Positions 1 to 5,815 of a DNA stretch of 10,000 nucleotides are shown here, one piece after another (within the stretch, counting starts at the first letter, position 1; the number at the start of each line of letters is the position of its first letter). The position numbers were made by a program, and so were the translations under genes. Where the stretch lies: assembly GCA_963170055.1 (NCBI GenBank), contig CAUJGJ010000189.1, forward strand, positions 63,201 through 73,200, read 5' to 3'. The notes beneath the pieces were generated by a model that was not told the origin of the DNA, searched no databases, and saw nothing but the letters and a program-made list of their open reading frames with translations. This DNA is from Halisarca cf. caerulea (lineage: Eukaryota; Porifera; Demospongiae; Chondrillida; Halisarcidae).

Positions 1-272
1 TGCATATTACATTCATTTACTGCTCGTGTGTTATCAACAGATTCCTGTACACTGCAGCACACAGTCTCTGTTAGGTGGTGGGCAAGTGAGGTCATCATTC
101 ACTTTAAGTATTCGGTCAATACCGATCCCGCATGCCAATGCTACCGAAATGGGAACTGTCACTAATCCTGACTTGAGTAAATGGTACTTCTTGTATGAAG
201 CCTGACAACATTGAAGCTTCTTCAAGTTGTTCATGCTTCGATCTTGTTCGGTTGAATAATACGGACATTGAT
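1..272. other. No gene recognised
   Basis: Unique-looking, moderately AT-rich sequence. Open frames reaching this stretch run into the neighbouring TG tract and give only Cys-Val or Thr-His repeats. I saw no splice-bounded coding stretch, RNA gene or transposon end. Confidence 0.5.
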
Positions 273-312
273 TGTGTGTGTGTGTGTTGTGTATGTGTTG
301 TGTGTGTGTGTG

Positions 313-367
<55 letters not shown>
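273..367. repeat. (TG)n microsatellite
   Basis: TG dinucleotide tract on the plus strand. Its first 40 bases are interrupted by TTG and ATG steps, followed by an uninterrupted run of about 54 nt (314-367). It ends in GGGTTTGTGAGTGGGTG, a decayed edge. Open frames across it on both strands are repeat artefacts. Confidence 0.97.
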
Positions 368-368
<1 letters not shown>

Positions 369-370
<2 letters not shown>

Positions 371-621
371 TTGTGAGTGGGTGTTAATGTACACATTTTC
401 GTGTGTATTTGGATACATTCACGAACATATAACAAGCATATGAACACACACGATACACGATCTACATAAATGAGGGAAAACCTATTTGTTTCCTACAATT
501 GCACACCATTCACCATACATCGTGTGCATCGTGTACTGCATGTTAGCACGTGTCATTGTGCCAGCTCACATGCCCACCTGCTACCGTGGGCCTGCATGGG
601 CCCATCTGTGAAGCAACTGAA
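369..621. other. Spacer, no gene recognised
   Basis: Contains no coding-like or repeat structure that I can support. A 61-codon plus-strand open frame (470-655) runs into the minisatellite and has no recognisable protein character. Confidence 0.4.
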
Positions 622-948
622 GGAACACATAGTATTGAAGATTCTGGAGTGGTAAGGAACATTCTAGAATATTGAAGATTCTGGAGTGGTAAGGAACATT
701 CTAGAATATTGAAGATTCTGGAGTGGTAAGGAACATTCTAGAATATTGAAGATTCTGGAGTGGTAAGGAACATTCTAGAATATTGAAGATTCTGGAGTGG
801 TAAGGAACATTCTGGAGTATTGAAGATTCTGGAGTGGTAAGGAACATTCTAGAATATTGAAGATTCGGAGTGGTAAGGAACATTCTGGAGTATTGAAGAT
901 TCTGGAATATTCTGGAGTGGTAAGGAACATTCTAGAATATTAGAGATT
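622..948. repeat. 37-bp minisatellite with heat-shock-element-like units
   Basis: About nine head-to-tail units with a 37-bp period. Units start with GGAAC at 656, 693, 730, 767, 804, 841 (36 bp, one T lost), 877 (47 bp, 10-bp insertion) and 924 (partial), after a diverged first unit at 622-655. Each full unit reads GGAAC-ATTCT-AGAAT, two bases, TGAAG-ATTCT-GGAGT, then GGTAA. The first module has three perfect alternating nGAAn/nTTCn boxes, the consensus for heat shock factor. The second has two perfect boxes and a weakened third. In units 804 and 877 the first module's third box has become GGAGT. Copies are nearly identical, so the expansion is recent. Whether it binds HSF is inference; the periodic box arrangement is seen directly. 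Confidence 0.95.
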
Positions 949-1396
949 GCATGTGGACTAAGAGATCTTCTGGATTGTTGAGGATTGACAATTGCAAGGA
1001 ATGCATTCTGGACCATCTGATGCGACTTTATTGGGGGAAATGAAATGTAATATCAAAACTATCAATACTGAATGGCAATCAAATATGCATGTCTTCCCAG
1101 TAGTATGCTGTGTACATGTAAATAAGAATAACCTCAAAACTTTCCCCACATGTATGGTGCAAAGGTTACAGCTATCCAGAGCCATATCGGAGACCATATT
1201 GTATCTGCTCACTCACAAGGTAGTATAGGTGCAGCCAACATGTGCTCTGTGTTGTGGGGTATTTACCAAGGGAGTGTGCTAGTGTAAAGCATCGTGCATG
1301 CATGCATGACTGAACATCACTTGCTTGCATGGAGGGATTCATGATCATTGAGCTGGCAGGTGGGGTAAGGTGTGTCCCCCCTTCCCCCCAATATAG
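949..1396. other. No gene assigned
   Basis: Unique sequence with open frames on both strands (about 80 codons at 958-1228) that overlap each other and show no recognisable family. A CATGCATGCATG run lies near 1297-1308. A G-rich stretch followed by a C-rich tract (about 1360-1390) precedes the weak exon candidate at 1397. Confidence 0.35.
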
Positions 1397-1484
1397 AATC
1401 TCACCTCTTGAAACTATAGGAGGACACTACAGGTTTGTCTATACACATGAGTATGAGTATCTGAAGATGACCTCTTGTTGTTTT
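1397..1484 (+). CDS. Possible internal coding exon, unidentified
   Basis: An 88-nt stretch bounded by a strong C-rich polypyrimidine tract ending in ATATAG (acceptor, 1391-1396) and by GTAAGA (donor, from 1485). Only one of the three frames is open across it. That frame reads about 29 residues, starting ISPLETIGGHYRF and ending EYEYLKMTSCCF. I do not recognise the protein. The splice borders are what make this more than a chance open frame. No partner exon was found on the plus strand nearby, and the frame also continues past the donor, so a chance match is quite possible. Confidence 0.2.
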
Positions 1485-1720
1485 GTAAGAAGCCCCCCCC
1501 CAATGGCTGAAGGCCTGATCTATATAATTTCTCATGTGTCCTGCCCTTTGTACCATGAAGATGGCCTCAGCCTTAGTTCATGAATGACCTGTGTGCAAGT
1601 ATGTATGCTTTAACGTAGCTGCATTTCCTTAGAGGATCAGGCCACATCCTGTCATCTGCAGAAGCGTGGGCCTCCAACTTCCTTTATGAAGAATGTCATA
1701 TGTATGTAGTGATTCTCTCA
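1485..1720. other. No gene recognised
   Basis: Includes a run of nine to ten C (about 1493-1502) and otherwise ordinary unique sequence. If the exon at 1397-1484 is real, this would be intron. Confidence 0.35.
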
Positions 1721-1778
1721 GTGTGTGTGTGTGTTGTGTGTGTGTGTGTGTGTGTGCGTGTGTGTGTGTGTGTGTGAG

Positions 1779-1825
<47 letters not shown>

Positions 1826-1875
1826 GTGGGCGTGTGTGTGTATGTGTGTGTACGTATGTGTGTGTGTGTGTGTGT
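1721..1875. repeat. (TG)n microsatellite, interrupted
   Basis: Roughly 155 nt of TG on the plus strand, with several CG steps (for example GCGTGTG near 1757, 1785, 1821 and 1831) and TATG/TACG interruptions near the end. Alternating purine-pyrimidine order is kept through many of the CG substitutions. Cys-Val or Thr-His frames across it are artefacts. Confidence 0.97.
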
Positions 1876-2154
1876 TTCTGTGCAATGCATACATGTTTAC
1901 CATATTACTTAATATATTACTTTATATATAAACAGTCATCAACATACCTGTATATATGCATATAATATGATGCCTTACATACGTAGAGTGCATAATGTGT
2001 GCTATTGTTCCGAGTGCTTGCATTGTGCACACACACACATGTTGTCCAGTTGTCATAAATTTCCCATTCCCACATACACGGCCACACATCTATGGCTTTG
2101 GCAGTCAATGCCACTTCCTTATCATGTCTGAAGCCCATGGGCCTGATGCTTTAC
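1876..2154. other. No gene recognised
   Basis: AT-rich start (about 1900-1980) with TATATA runs, then unique sequence with a short CA run at 2029-2039. I saw no coding-like stretch bounded by splice sites. Confidence 0.4.
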
Positions 2155-2300
2155 GGCAAGTGGGCATGTCCATGTGGGCGTGTCAATGCGAGCTCATACC
2201 CACGCCTTCACCCATATTAAACGTGGGTCTATATATATGTATATGTGTGTAATACATTTACTGCGGCAAGTGGGTGTATTTGTGTGGGTGTGTCAATATA
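2155..2300. repeat. Diverged 36-bp direct repeat, 110 bp apart
   Basis: Copies at 2155-2190 and 2265-2300 both begin GGCAAGTGGG and end around TGTCAAT. They match at 26 of 36 positions without gaps, and all ten differences are transitions. Between them lie a TATATATATGTATATG run and an inverted GGCGTG/CACGCC pair. This may be a remnant of a tandem duplication or of an unrecognised repeat. Confidence 0.6.
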
Positions 2301-2379
2301 TGGGCGCACCGACAACTTTGCAAATCAAATGTGAGACGAGGTCTAATAGTCGTGCGATATAGGAGGGTGTCCTTTATGG

Positions 2380-2385
2380 TTTAAT
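2380..2385 (-). terminator. ATTAAA polyadenylation signal for the minus-strand gene
   Basis: ATTAAA is the commonest variant of AATAAA. On the minus strand it lies 17 nt beyond the TAG stop of the candidate last exon (stop at 2403-2405). This gives a very short 3' untranslated region and supports, without proving, that a transcript ends here. Confidence 0.35.
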
Positions 2386-2402
2386 GCGCAGAGTAATCGA
2401 AT

Positions 2403-2484
2403 CTATTCTTCACCTGCTAACCGCAGCAGATCTACAGGTGCCTTCTCCACTTTCACTCCCTCAAACATCTGTTCTTCATTGTCT
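2403..2484 (-). CDS. Probable last exon of an unidentified minus-strand gene
   Basis: On the minus strand, an acceptor ending CACATTAG (AG at 2486-2485) opens a frame that starts with one base completing a codon, then DNEEQMFEGVKVEK, then APVDLLRLAGEE, and stops at TAG (2405-2403). The residues are acidic and helix-like and look coding. The phase matches the putative donor of the upstream exon at 3341: GG plus A gives glycine. The frame is also open further upstream, so the exon could instead start near 2524 after AAGCAG. An ATTAAA signal follows 17 nt later. The branch-point-like CCTAATC lies unusually close to the AG. I do not recognise the protein family. Confidence 0.4.
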
Positions 2485-2524
2485 CTAATGTGATTAGGTG
2501 CGGTAGCTATGCAGAGAATTTTCA

Positions 2525-2843
2525 CTGCTTGTGTCATCAATTTGAGTACTAATGTACATGTTCTGTGTCATTGTATGCTGAACCATGCAAGATGAACCAG
2601 TGCCCACATAGATGACAGTGCATGTGCAGAAATGTACTGTTTCACAACAAACAGTAAGTTGGGTCCCAACGTGTGACCTCTATTCCAGAATTTCCTTTAA
2701 TTGTCAGATTAATATTTCCAAAAATGCTATGTAATGTCTCAGTACATATTGAGAATAGAAAGCTAAATAGAAAGTACATTGCTTTGAGCTAGTGCTTACT
2801 GCCATGAAGGACATGGGGAGATTTCACAATACACTGCATGGGA
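2525..2843. other. Intronic or intergenic, no gene recognised
   Basis: In the two-exon minus-strand model this is intron. The plus strand shows a good GTAAGT donor after ACA near 2652, but no convincing exon before it. Confidence 0.35.
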
Positions 2844-3019
2844 CCTTGATAATCTGACACTCTGTGGGCACCAAGTAGCATTCAGTATACAGTGGAACCT
2901 TGATAATCTGACACTCTGTGGGCAACAAGTAGCATTCAGTACACAGGGGAACCTTGATAATCGGACACTCTGTGGGCAACAAGTAGCATTCAGTACACAG
3001 GGGAACCTTGATATTCTAA
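2844..3019. repeat. 54-bp minisatellite of Tigger/pogo-like end units
   Basis: Three full 54-bp units start with CCTTGATAAT at 2844, 2898 and 2952, followed by a partial unit from 3006. Unit 2 differs from unit 1 at about three positions and from unit 3 at one, so the copies are young. Each unit carries a sequence of the form CAGTGGAACCTTGATAATC (2890-2908), or its CAGGGGAACC variant. This resembles terminal inverted repeats of Tigger/pogo-type Tc1-mariner elements, and it is preceded by TA at 2890. No transposase is present. The array sits inside the inferred intron of the minus-strand gene. Confidence 0.85.
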
Positions 3020-3336
3020 GTGGTGCTCTCTTTTATGGTTTTGTTTCTTGTGAGTACACTGTCAGCTGTATTTCTAGATTATTGAATTTGTTGGTAAAGT
3101 ATTTGATTATGGCTGCTATAGTACACATTTTGTTCTTGTCTCCTAAATGCCATTCAGCATCTTTGAATCAAATGCTGAAAGCCCGCTAAGTAGCTTGTAA
3201 TTCTTTTCAGCAAAGGGCACTCATTCATGTTAATCGTCTTATGAGTGATTTGTAGTTGCTTGTCTGACTTGCCTCTTAACATTACTACACAGACATTAAA
3301 TTTGGTGAACACTTGGAAGGCTTGCTACAGGATGTG
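3020..3336. other. Presumed intron, no gene recognised
   Basis: AT-rich unique sequence without a supported exon. A 62-codon plus-strand frame at 3245-3433 mostly overlaps the better minus-strand exon candidate and is taken as its shadow. Confidence 0.35.
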
Positions 3337-3340
3337 TCAC

Positions 3341-3472
3341 CCTCCTGTGGTGTCTCTTCTGCCATCGCCTTCGAATAGGATTTCACGCATGTATGCATCA
3401 TTGGGCTTGAGCATGTCTACAGCATTGACATAGTACGGGACACATACATCACTTGTGAAACTTGATCGCTGT
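3341..3472 (-). CDS. Probable internal exon of an unidentified minus-strand gene
   Basis: On the minus strand a good acceptor (pyrimidine-rich stretch, then AAATTACAG, AG at 3474-3473) opens a frame of 44 codons starting QRSSFTSDVCVPYYVNAVD, then MLKPNDAYMREILFEGD, then GRRDTTG. It either stops at TGA (3339-3337) or is spliced at a weak donor, AGG|GTGACA (GT at 3340-3339). Splicing to the acceptor at 2485 keeps the frame and adds 27 residues. A TAA lies just upstream of the acceptor in the same frame, so the open frame begins almost exactly at the splice site. The amino-acid mix looks like a folded protein. I could not name the family, and no further upstream exon was found between here and the BTG promoter; earlier exons may lie beyond BTG. 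Confidence 0.45.
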
Positions 3473-3547
3473 CTGTAATTTACTTAGACAGATGTGCATG
3501 CATCTGATTGCTTGTCTACAGTGTATGAATATGTGTGCATACTCTCT

Positions 3548-3550
<3 letters not shown>

Positions 3551-3578
<28 letters not shown>

Positions 3579-3614
3579 CACGCACGCGTGTGTGGTGTGT
3601 GTGTGTGTGGTGTG

Positions 3615-3681
<67 letters not shown>
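3551..3681. repeat. (TG)n tract with Z-DNA-prone CG core
   Basis: Two TG runs separated by GGTGTG/TTG steps. Positions 3551-3594 alternate pyrimidine and purine without a break for 44 nt and include GCACGCACGCG, the most Z-DNA-favourable dinucleotides. Positions 3616-3681 are an uninterrupted 66-nt TG run. The tract ends about 340 bp upstream of the BTG TATA box. A 12-bp palindrome, ACATGCGCATGT, follows at 3691-3702. Confidence 0.95.
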
Positions 3682-3683
<2 letters not shown>

Positions 3684-3855
3684 GTCACATACATGCGCAT
3701 GTGCATGTGAGAATTTTCTCCTGTCCTTTGGAGCAAAAACAATGTGACCTGTCTTCAAGTCATCAAAATTTCGATTTCAAGCTCTGCTATTGGAAGTTAA
3801 AAGATCATAACAACACATATTCGCGCTACTCTCGATCTCACGAATGAGGTCGCTG

Positions 3856-3861
3856 CACGTG
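3856..3861 (+). promoter_or_regulatory. E-box CACGTG
   Basis: Palindromic CACGTG about 165 bp upstream of the TATA box of the BTG gene. It is a possible bHLH-zip site (USF/Myc/MiT class). The match is only 6 bp, so the support is its position in a CpG-rich promoter region. Confidence 0.4.
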
Positions 3862-3879
3862 AATGCTCTGTGTATAAGC

Positions 3880-3919
3880 TGAGTCAGGGGATGTTGGTTG
3901 CCTGTTGGGGACTGAGTCA
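3880..3919 (+). promoter_or_regulatory. Two AP-1 sites (TGAGTCA) upstream of BTG
   Basis: Perfect TGAGTCA motifs at 3880-3886 and 3913-3919, both followed by GGGG in the context CTGAGTCAGGGG, 33 bp apart. The shared flanks suggest a small local duplication. TGAGTCA is the Fos/Jun TPA-response element. Two perfect copies this close together just upstream of a TATA promoter are unlikely to be chance. Confidence 0.65.
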
Positions 3920-3939
3920 GGGGGATTTTGCGGATTCCC

Positions 3940-3947
3940 TTACGTCA
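3940..3947 (+). promoter_or_regulatory. ATF/CRE-like site TTACGTCA
   Basis: TTACGTCA (reverse TGACGTAA) is a common CREB/ATF or C/EBP-ATF composite site. It lies 76 bp upstream of the TATA box, between the AP-1 pair and the CArG box. Confidence 0.5.
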
Positions 3948-3962
3948 TCGCCTGATCGCATG

Positions 3963-3972
3963 CCATATTTGG
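3963..3972 (+). promoter_or_regulatory. Perfect CArG box (serum response element)
   Basis: CCATATTTGG matches the SRF consensus CC(A/T)6GG exactly and lies 50 bp upstream of the TATA box. In vertebrates, CArG boxes drive immediate-early genes such as FOS and EGR1, and BTG2 (TIS21/PC3) is itself an immediate-early gene. No clear adjacent Ets core was seen. Confidence 0.65.
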
Positions 3973-4002
3973 CGACTCTGCCTACTAAGCATAGTAGAGG
4001 GA

Positions 4003-4010
4003 TGACGTGA
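4003..4010 (+). promoter_or_regulatory. CRE-like site TGACGTGA
   Basis: TGACGTGA carries the TGACG half-site core of CREB/ATF factors, 13 bp upstream of the TATA box. It overlaps a 10-bp palindrome, TGATCGATCA. Confidence 0.45.
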
Positions 4011-4022
4011 TCGATCAAAGGG

Positions 4023-4030
4023 TATAAATA
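4023..4030 (+). promoter_or_regulatory. TATA box of the BTG gene
   Basis: TATAAATA in the context GGTATAAATAG is a near-ideal metazoan TATA box. Transcription would be expected to start about 25-32 bp downstream, near 4048-4056. This gives a 5' leader of about 100 nt and no intron before the BTG start codon. Confidence 0.75.
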
Positions 4031-4053
4031 GTTGCCATGTCAGCTGTGTTGGT

Positions 4054-4161
4054 ATGTTGTGGCCAAGGGCGTTGGTAGGAAAACAAAGATCGCGAGGAAC
4101 CGCTTCTGTGACGAAGAAGAAGAGGAAGCGTAACAATCCACCACAGATACACCGAGAATGA
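4054..4161 (+). CDS. Upstream ORF overlapping the BTG start codon (ATGA)
   Basis: A 35-codon frame begins at ATG 4054-4056 and ends at TGA 4159-4161, so its stop overlaps the BTG start as ATGA. The peptide is very basic, with KKKRKR at residues 21-26. If the transcript begins at or before about 4053, ribosomes would meet this ORF first and BTG translation would depend on leaky scanning or on reinitiation at the overlapped start. Its ATG falls just where the TATA box predicts the transcript start, so it may be in only some transcripts or in none. Function is inference; the overlap itself is read directly. Confidence 0.35.
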   Translation: MLWPRALVGKQRSRGTASVTKKKRKRNNPPQIHRE

Positions 4162-4616
4162 AGGCAGAGATAAGATGCGCGGTAGATTTTATCAGTCAGT
4201 TGATGGTAGGGAGTAAGTTACCGTACCAGTTCGTAGATCCTTTCAGAAGACGGTTAGAACAGGTCCTACTTCAGAGGTTTAAAGGACACTGGAACCAGGA
4301 CAAACCACTCAAAGGTAGCGCGTACAGGTGTATAAGAATAAACGAAAAAAAGCTGGATCCTCTCGTGTCAGAAGCCGCCAAGGTCACAGGTCTATCAGAC
4401 ATTCGACAATACCTACCGAAGGAATTTACGATGTGGATTGACCCAAAAGACGTTTCTTACAGGTTTGGTGAAGACGGGTCGATATCACAACTATCCCTCG
4501 AGGACTACAAACCACAAACGTCATCTCCCTGGACGTCCGACCTAACCCAACTCTACAACGTTTATTATGGTAGCGGGCAGACGGCAGGAAACGAAATCTC
4601 CGTCAAAGCCTCGTGA
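4158..4616 (+). CDS. BTG: BTG/Tob-family antiproliferative protein
   Basis: Intronless 152-residue member of the BTG/Tob (APRO) family. These small proteins bind the CAF1/CNOT7 deadenylase of CCR4-NOT, promote mRNA decay and restrain cell proliferation, in nucleus and cytoplasm. The APRO domain fills about residues 1-115. Box A includes FKGHWNQDKPLKGSAYRCIRIN (residues 41-62) in the form FKGHW...KP.KGSAYRCIRIN. Box B includes LPKEFTMWIDP (86-96) and SYRFGEDGSI (100-109). Y56 and W93 correspond to the human BTG2 Tyr65 and Trp103 that contact CAF1. GEDGSI favours the BTG1/2 branch, while the MKAEI-like start and GSAYRC also recall BTG3. The last 37 residues are not conserved, and no LGRTSPSK-type box C is seen. 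Start chosen: first in-frame ATG, A at -3, domain intact from residue 4. Vertebrate BTG1/2 have an intron; here none interrupts the ORF. The gene sits just downstream of AP-1, CRE, CArG and TATA motifs, which suggests inducible expression. Confidence 0.95.
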   Translation: MKAEIRCAVDFISQLMVGSKLPYQFVDPFRRRLEQVLLQRFKGHWNQDKPLKGSAYRCIRINEKKLDPLVSEAAKVTGLSDIRQYLPKEFTMWIDPKDVSYRFGEDGSISQLSLEDYKPQTSSPWTSDLTQLYNVYYGSGQTAGNEISVKAS

Positions 4617-4724
4617 TTCCCTTCCTTGGAATTGTTCTCGAATCGATTTTATTCCATTTTGACAAACGGACTGGCTTGTAATGTTGGTTAATGGTTTGCT
4701 GTGTATTTCTTATCTAAACGTTAC

Positions 4725-4730
4725 AATAAA
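4725..4730 (+). terminator. AATAAA polyadenylation signal of BTG
   Basis: Canonical AATAAA 109 nt after the BTG stop codon, followed by a GT-rich stretch (about 4745-4790) suited to cleavage stimulation. The implied 3' untranslated region is short, about 130 nt, and I saw no ATTTA instability pentamer in it, unlike the AU-rich 3' ends of many immediate-early mRNAs. Confidence 0.75.
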
Positions 4731-4759
4731 CCGATTCTCTCAATTGTATTTTAAATATT

Positions 4760-5008
4760 GCCTGTTGTATCGAACTATGTGTATATAACTTCATTCTCAC
4801 TTTTTGAATTTTTAGTTCAAGTTGACTACCTATTGTGTGTATCTGTTATGATTATTTTTTTCTTTTTCGGTTGTGATGTATGTGTCTGTTCTAGATGAAT
4901 CAAAAGCAAAATGTGATTAATATACTGAATTGAAATGTGCCGTGATGCAATGGGAATTTTCAAGTATATAGTCAAAGAATACTTTACAGTAAACTTGCTT
5001 ATAACTAC
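4760..5008. other. AT-rich intergenic, no gene recognised
   Basis: Sequence after the BTG poly(A) region. A T-rich stretch near 4854-4867 and a 64-codon minus-strand frame of low-complexity character are not credible genes. Confidence 0.45.
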
Positions 5009-5009
5009 A

Positions 5010-5045
5010 GTGGGACCCACTTAGCGCAAAACTTAAGGGACTGGT
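5010..5045. mobile_element. Tigger/pogo-like transposon end (fragment)
   Basis: After a TA dinucleotide the sequence reads CAGTGGGACCCACTTAGCGC and continues AAAACTTAAGG. The CAGTGRRACC start, the AGCG motif and the TA target fit terminal inverted repeats of Tigger/pogo-type Tc1-mariner elements. A related CATTAAGCGAGTTT lies at about 5128-5141. I found no opposite end (a GGGTCCCACTG-like sequence) and no transposase, so this is probably a remnant or MITE. Confidence 0.4.
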
Positions 5046-5243
5046 GACAAGTGTTCATCAGAACAATAAGGAATACTGGGGGCTTTGCAGGAGCCATTTT
5101 CTGCTTTATGTTTTAACCAAAACTTTGCATTAAGCGAGTTTGTGGTGACAGTGTGCCAACAGTATTCCATACATACGTATTGATAGTACCTTGAAGGGAC
5201 ATGGTGTTTTATTATCAGAGAGTTGGTCTATGGATAGCAATAC
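5046..5243. other. Unassigned, possibly interior of a decayed transposon
   Basis: No coding-like stretch. It could be the interior of the element starting at 5010, since CATTAAGCGAG near 5128 echoes its end. Confidence 0.3.
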
Positions 5244-5512
5244 TGTTACATACAGCATGAACATAAAGAGGGACAGAATGAGGAGCACTAATTACTATCC
5301 AGGAGTACGTACTTAACCAGGTACTTACTGTCAGGGTTGGTTTATGTACATGAGGTATACACAGGGACAGAATGAAGAGTATACTTACTAGCCAGGAGTA
5401 TGTACTAAACCAGGTAATTACTATCAGGGTACGTTGGTTTATGTACATGAGGTATACACAGGGACAGAATGAAGAGTATACTTACTAGCCAGGAGTATGT
5501 ACTAAGCCGGGG
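5244..5512. repeat. 97-bp tandem repeat, three units
   Basis: Three units, anchored on GGGACAGAATGA at 5270, 5364 and 5461. Unit 2 (5338-5434) and unit 3 (from 5435) are identical over about the first 70 bases and then diverge. Unit 1 is much more diverged and has a 94-bp offset. Each contains CCAGGAGTA(T/C)GTACT and GAGTATACTTACTAG-type AT-rich palindromic stretches. Minus-strand open frames across it merely repeat the unit. Confidence 0.85.
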
Positions 5513-5760
5513 ATTAATTGTAGTGATTAGAATTCCTAGAGAAGTGTAGCGTGACAGTGATATCACTTGTGGGCTGTAGATCTGGGCAGACTAACATAAT
5601 GCGCAGAGATAGCCAGTGAGTAACAAAGGGTGGAGGAGATATAGTAGTGGTGTGTGATTGTGATGTGATGGCTTCTGTCACTGCATACCTGGCATCTGTG
5701 GTGTGACTGTTGATGGTGGTTTCCACACATCATTGGTGTGCAGTATGGGTTGGGACATGC

Positions 5761-5763
<3 letters not shown>
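5513..5763. other. No gene recognised
   Basis: Unique sequence up to the next TG tract, including GTGTGTGATTGTGATGTGATG. Open frames on the minus strand show no recognisable family. Confidence 0.4.

Positions 5764-5814
<51 letters not shown>
5764..5814. repeat. (TG)n microsatellite, uninterrupted
   Basis: A 51-nt perfect TG tract on the plus strand, with sharp edges (CTC before, CATATATGG after). It is the purest of the five long tracts and is therefore probably length-variable. Confidence 0.97.

Positions 5815-5815
<1 letters not shown>

Noticed and set aside
34..447. Overlapping open frames on both strands encoding Thr-His or Cys-Val repeats
   Set aside because: They are translations of the (TG)n tract; the same artefact recurs at the tracts at 1693-1965, 3449-3847, 5563-5904 and 8558-9147.
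701..883. 60-residue minus-strand frame with a repeated MFLTTP-type motif
   Set aside because: It is the 37-bp minisatellite read through; the frame changes between units because 37 is not a multiple of three.
622..948. CRISPR-like direct repeats
   Set aside because: Units are contiguous with no unique spacers, and the context is animal DNA.
3945..4136. 63-residue minus-strand frame over the BTG promoter and leader
   Set aside because: It lies antisense to a region with clear plus-strand promoter elements and has no recognisable motif.
2382..5608. Shared 12-mer TAATGCGCAGAG at about 2382 and 5598
   Set aside because: A few 12-bp matches between distant sites are expected by chance in 10 kb, and the flanks do not align.
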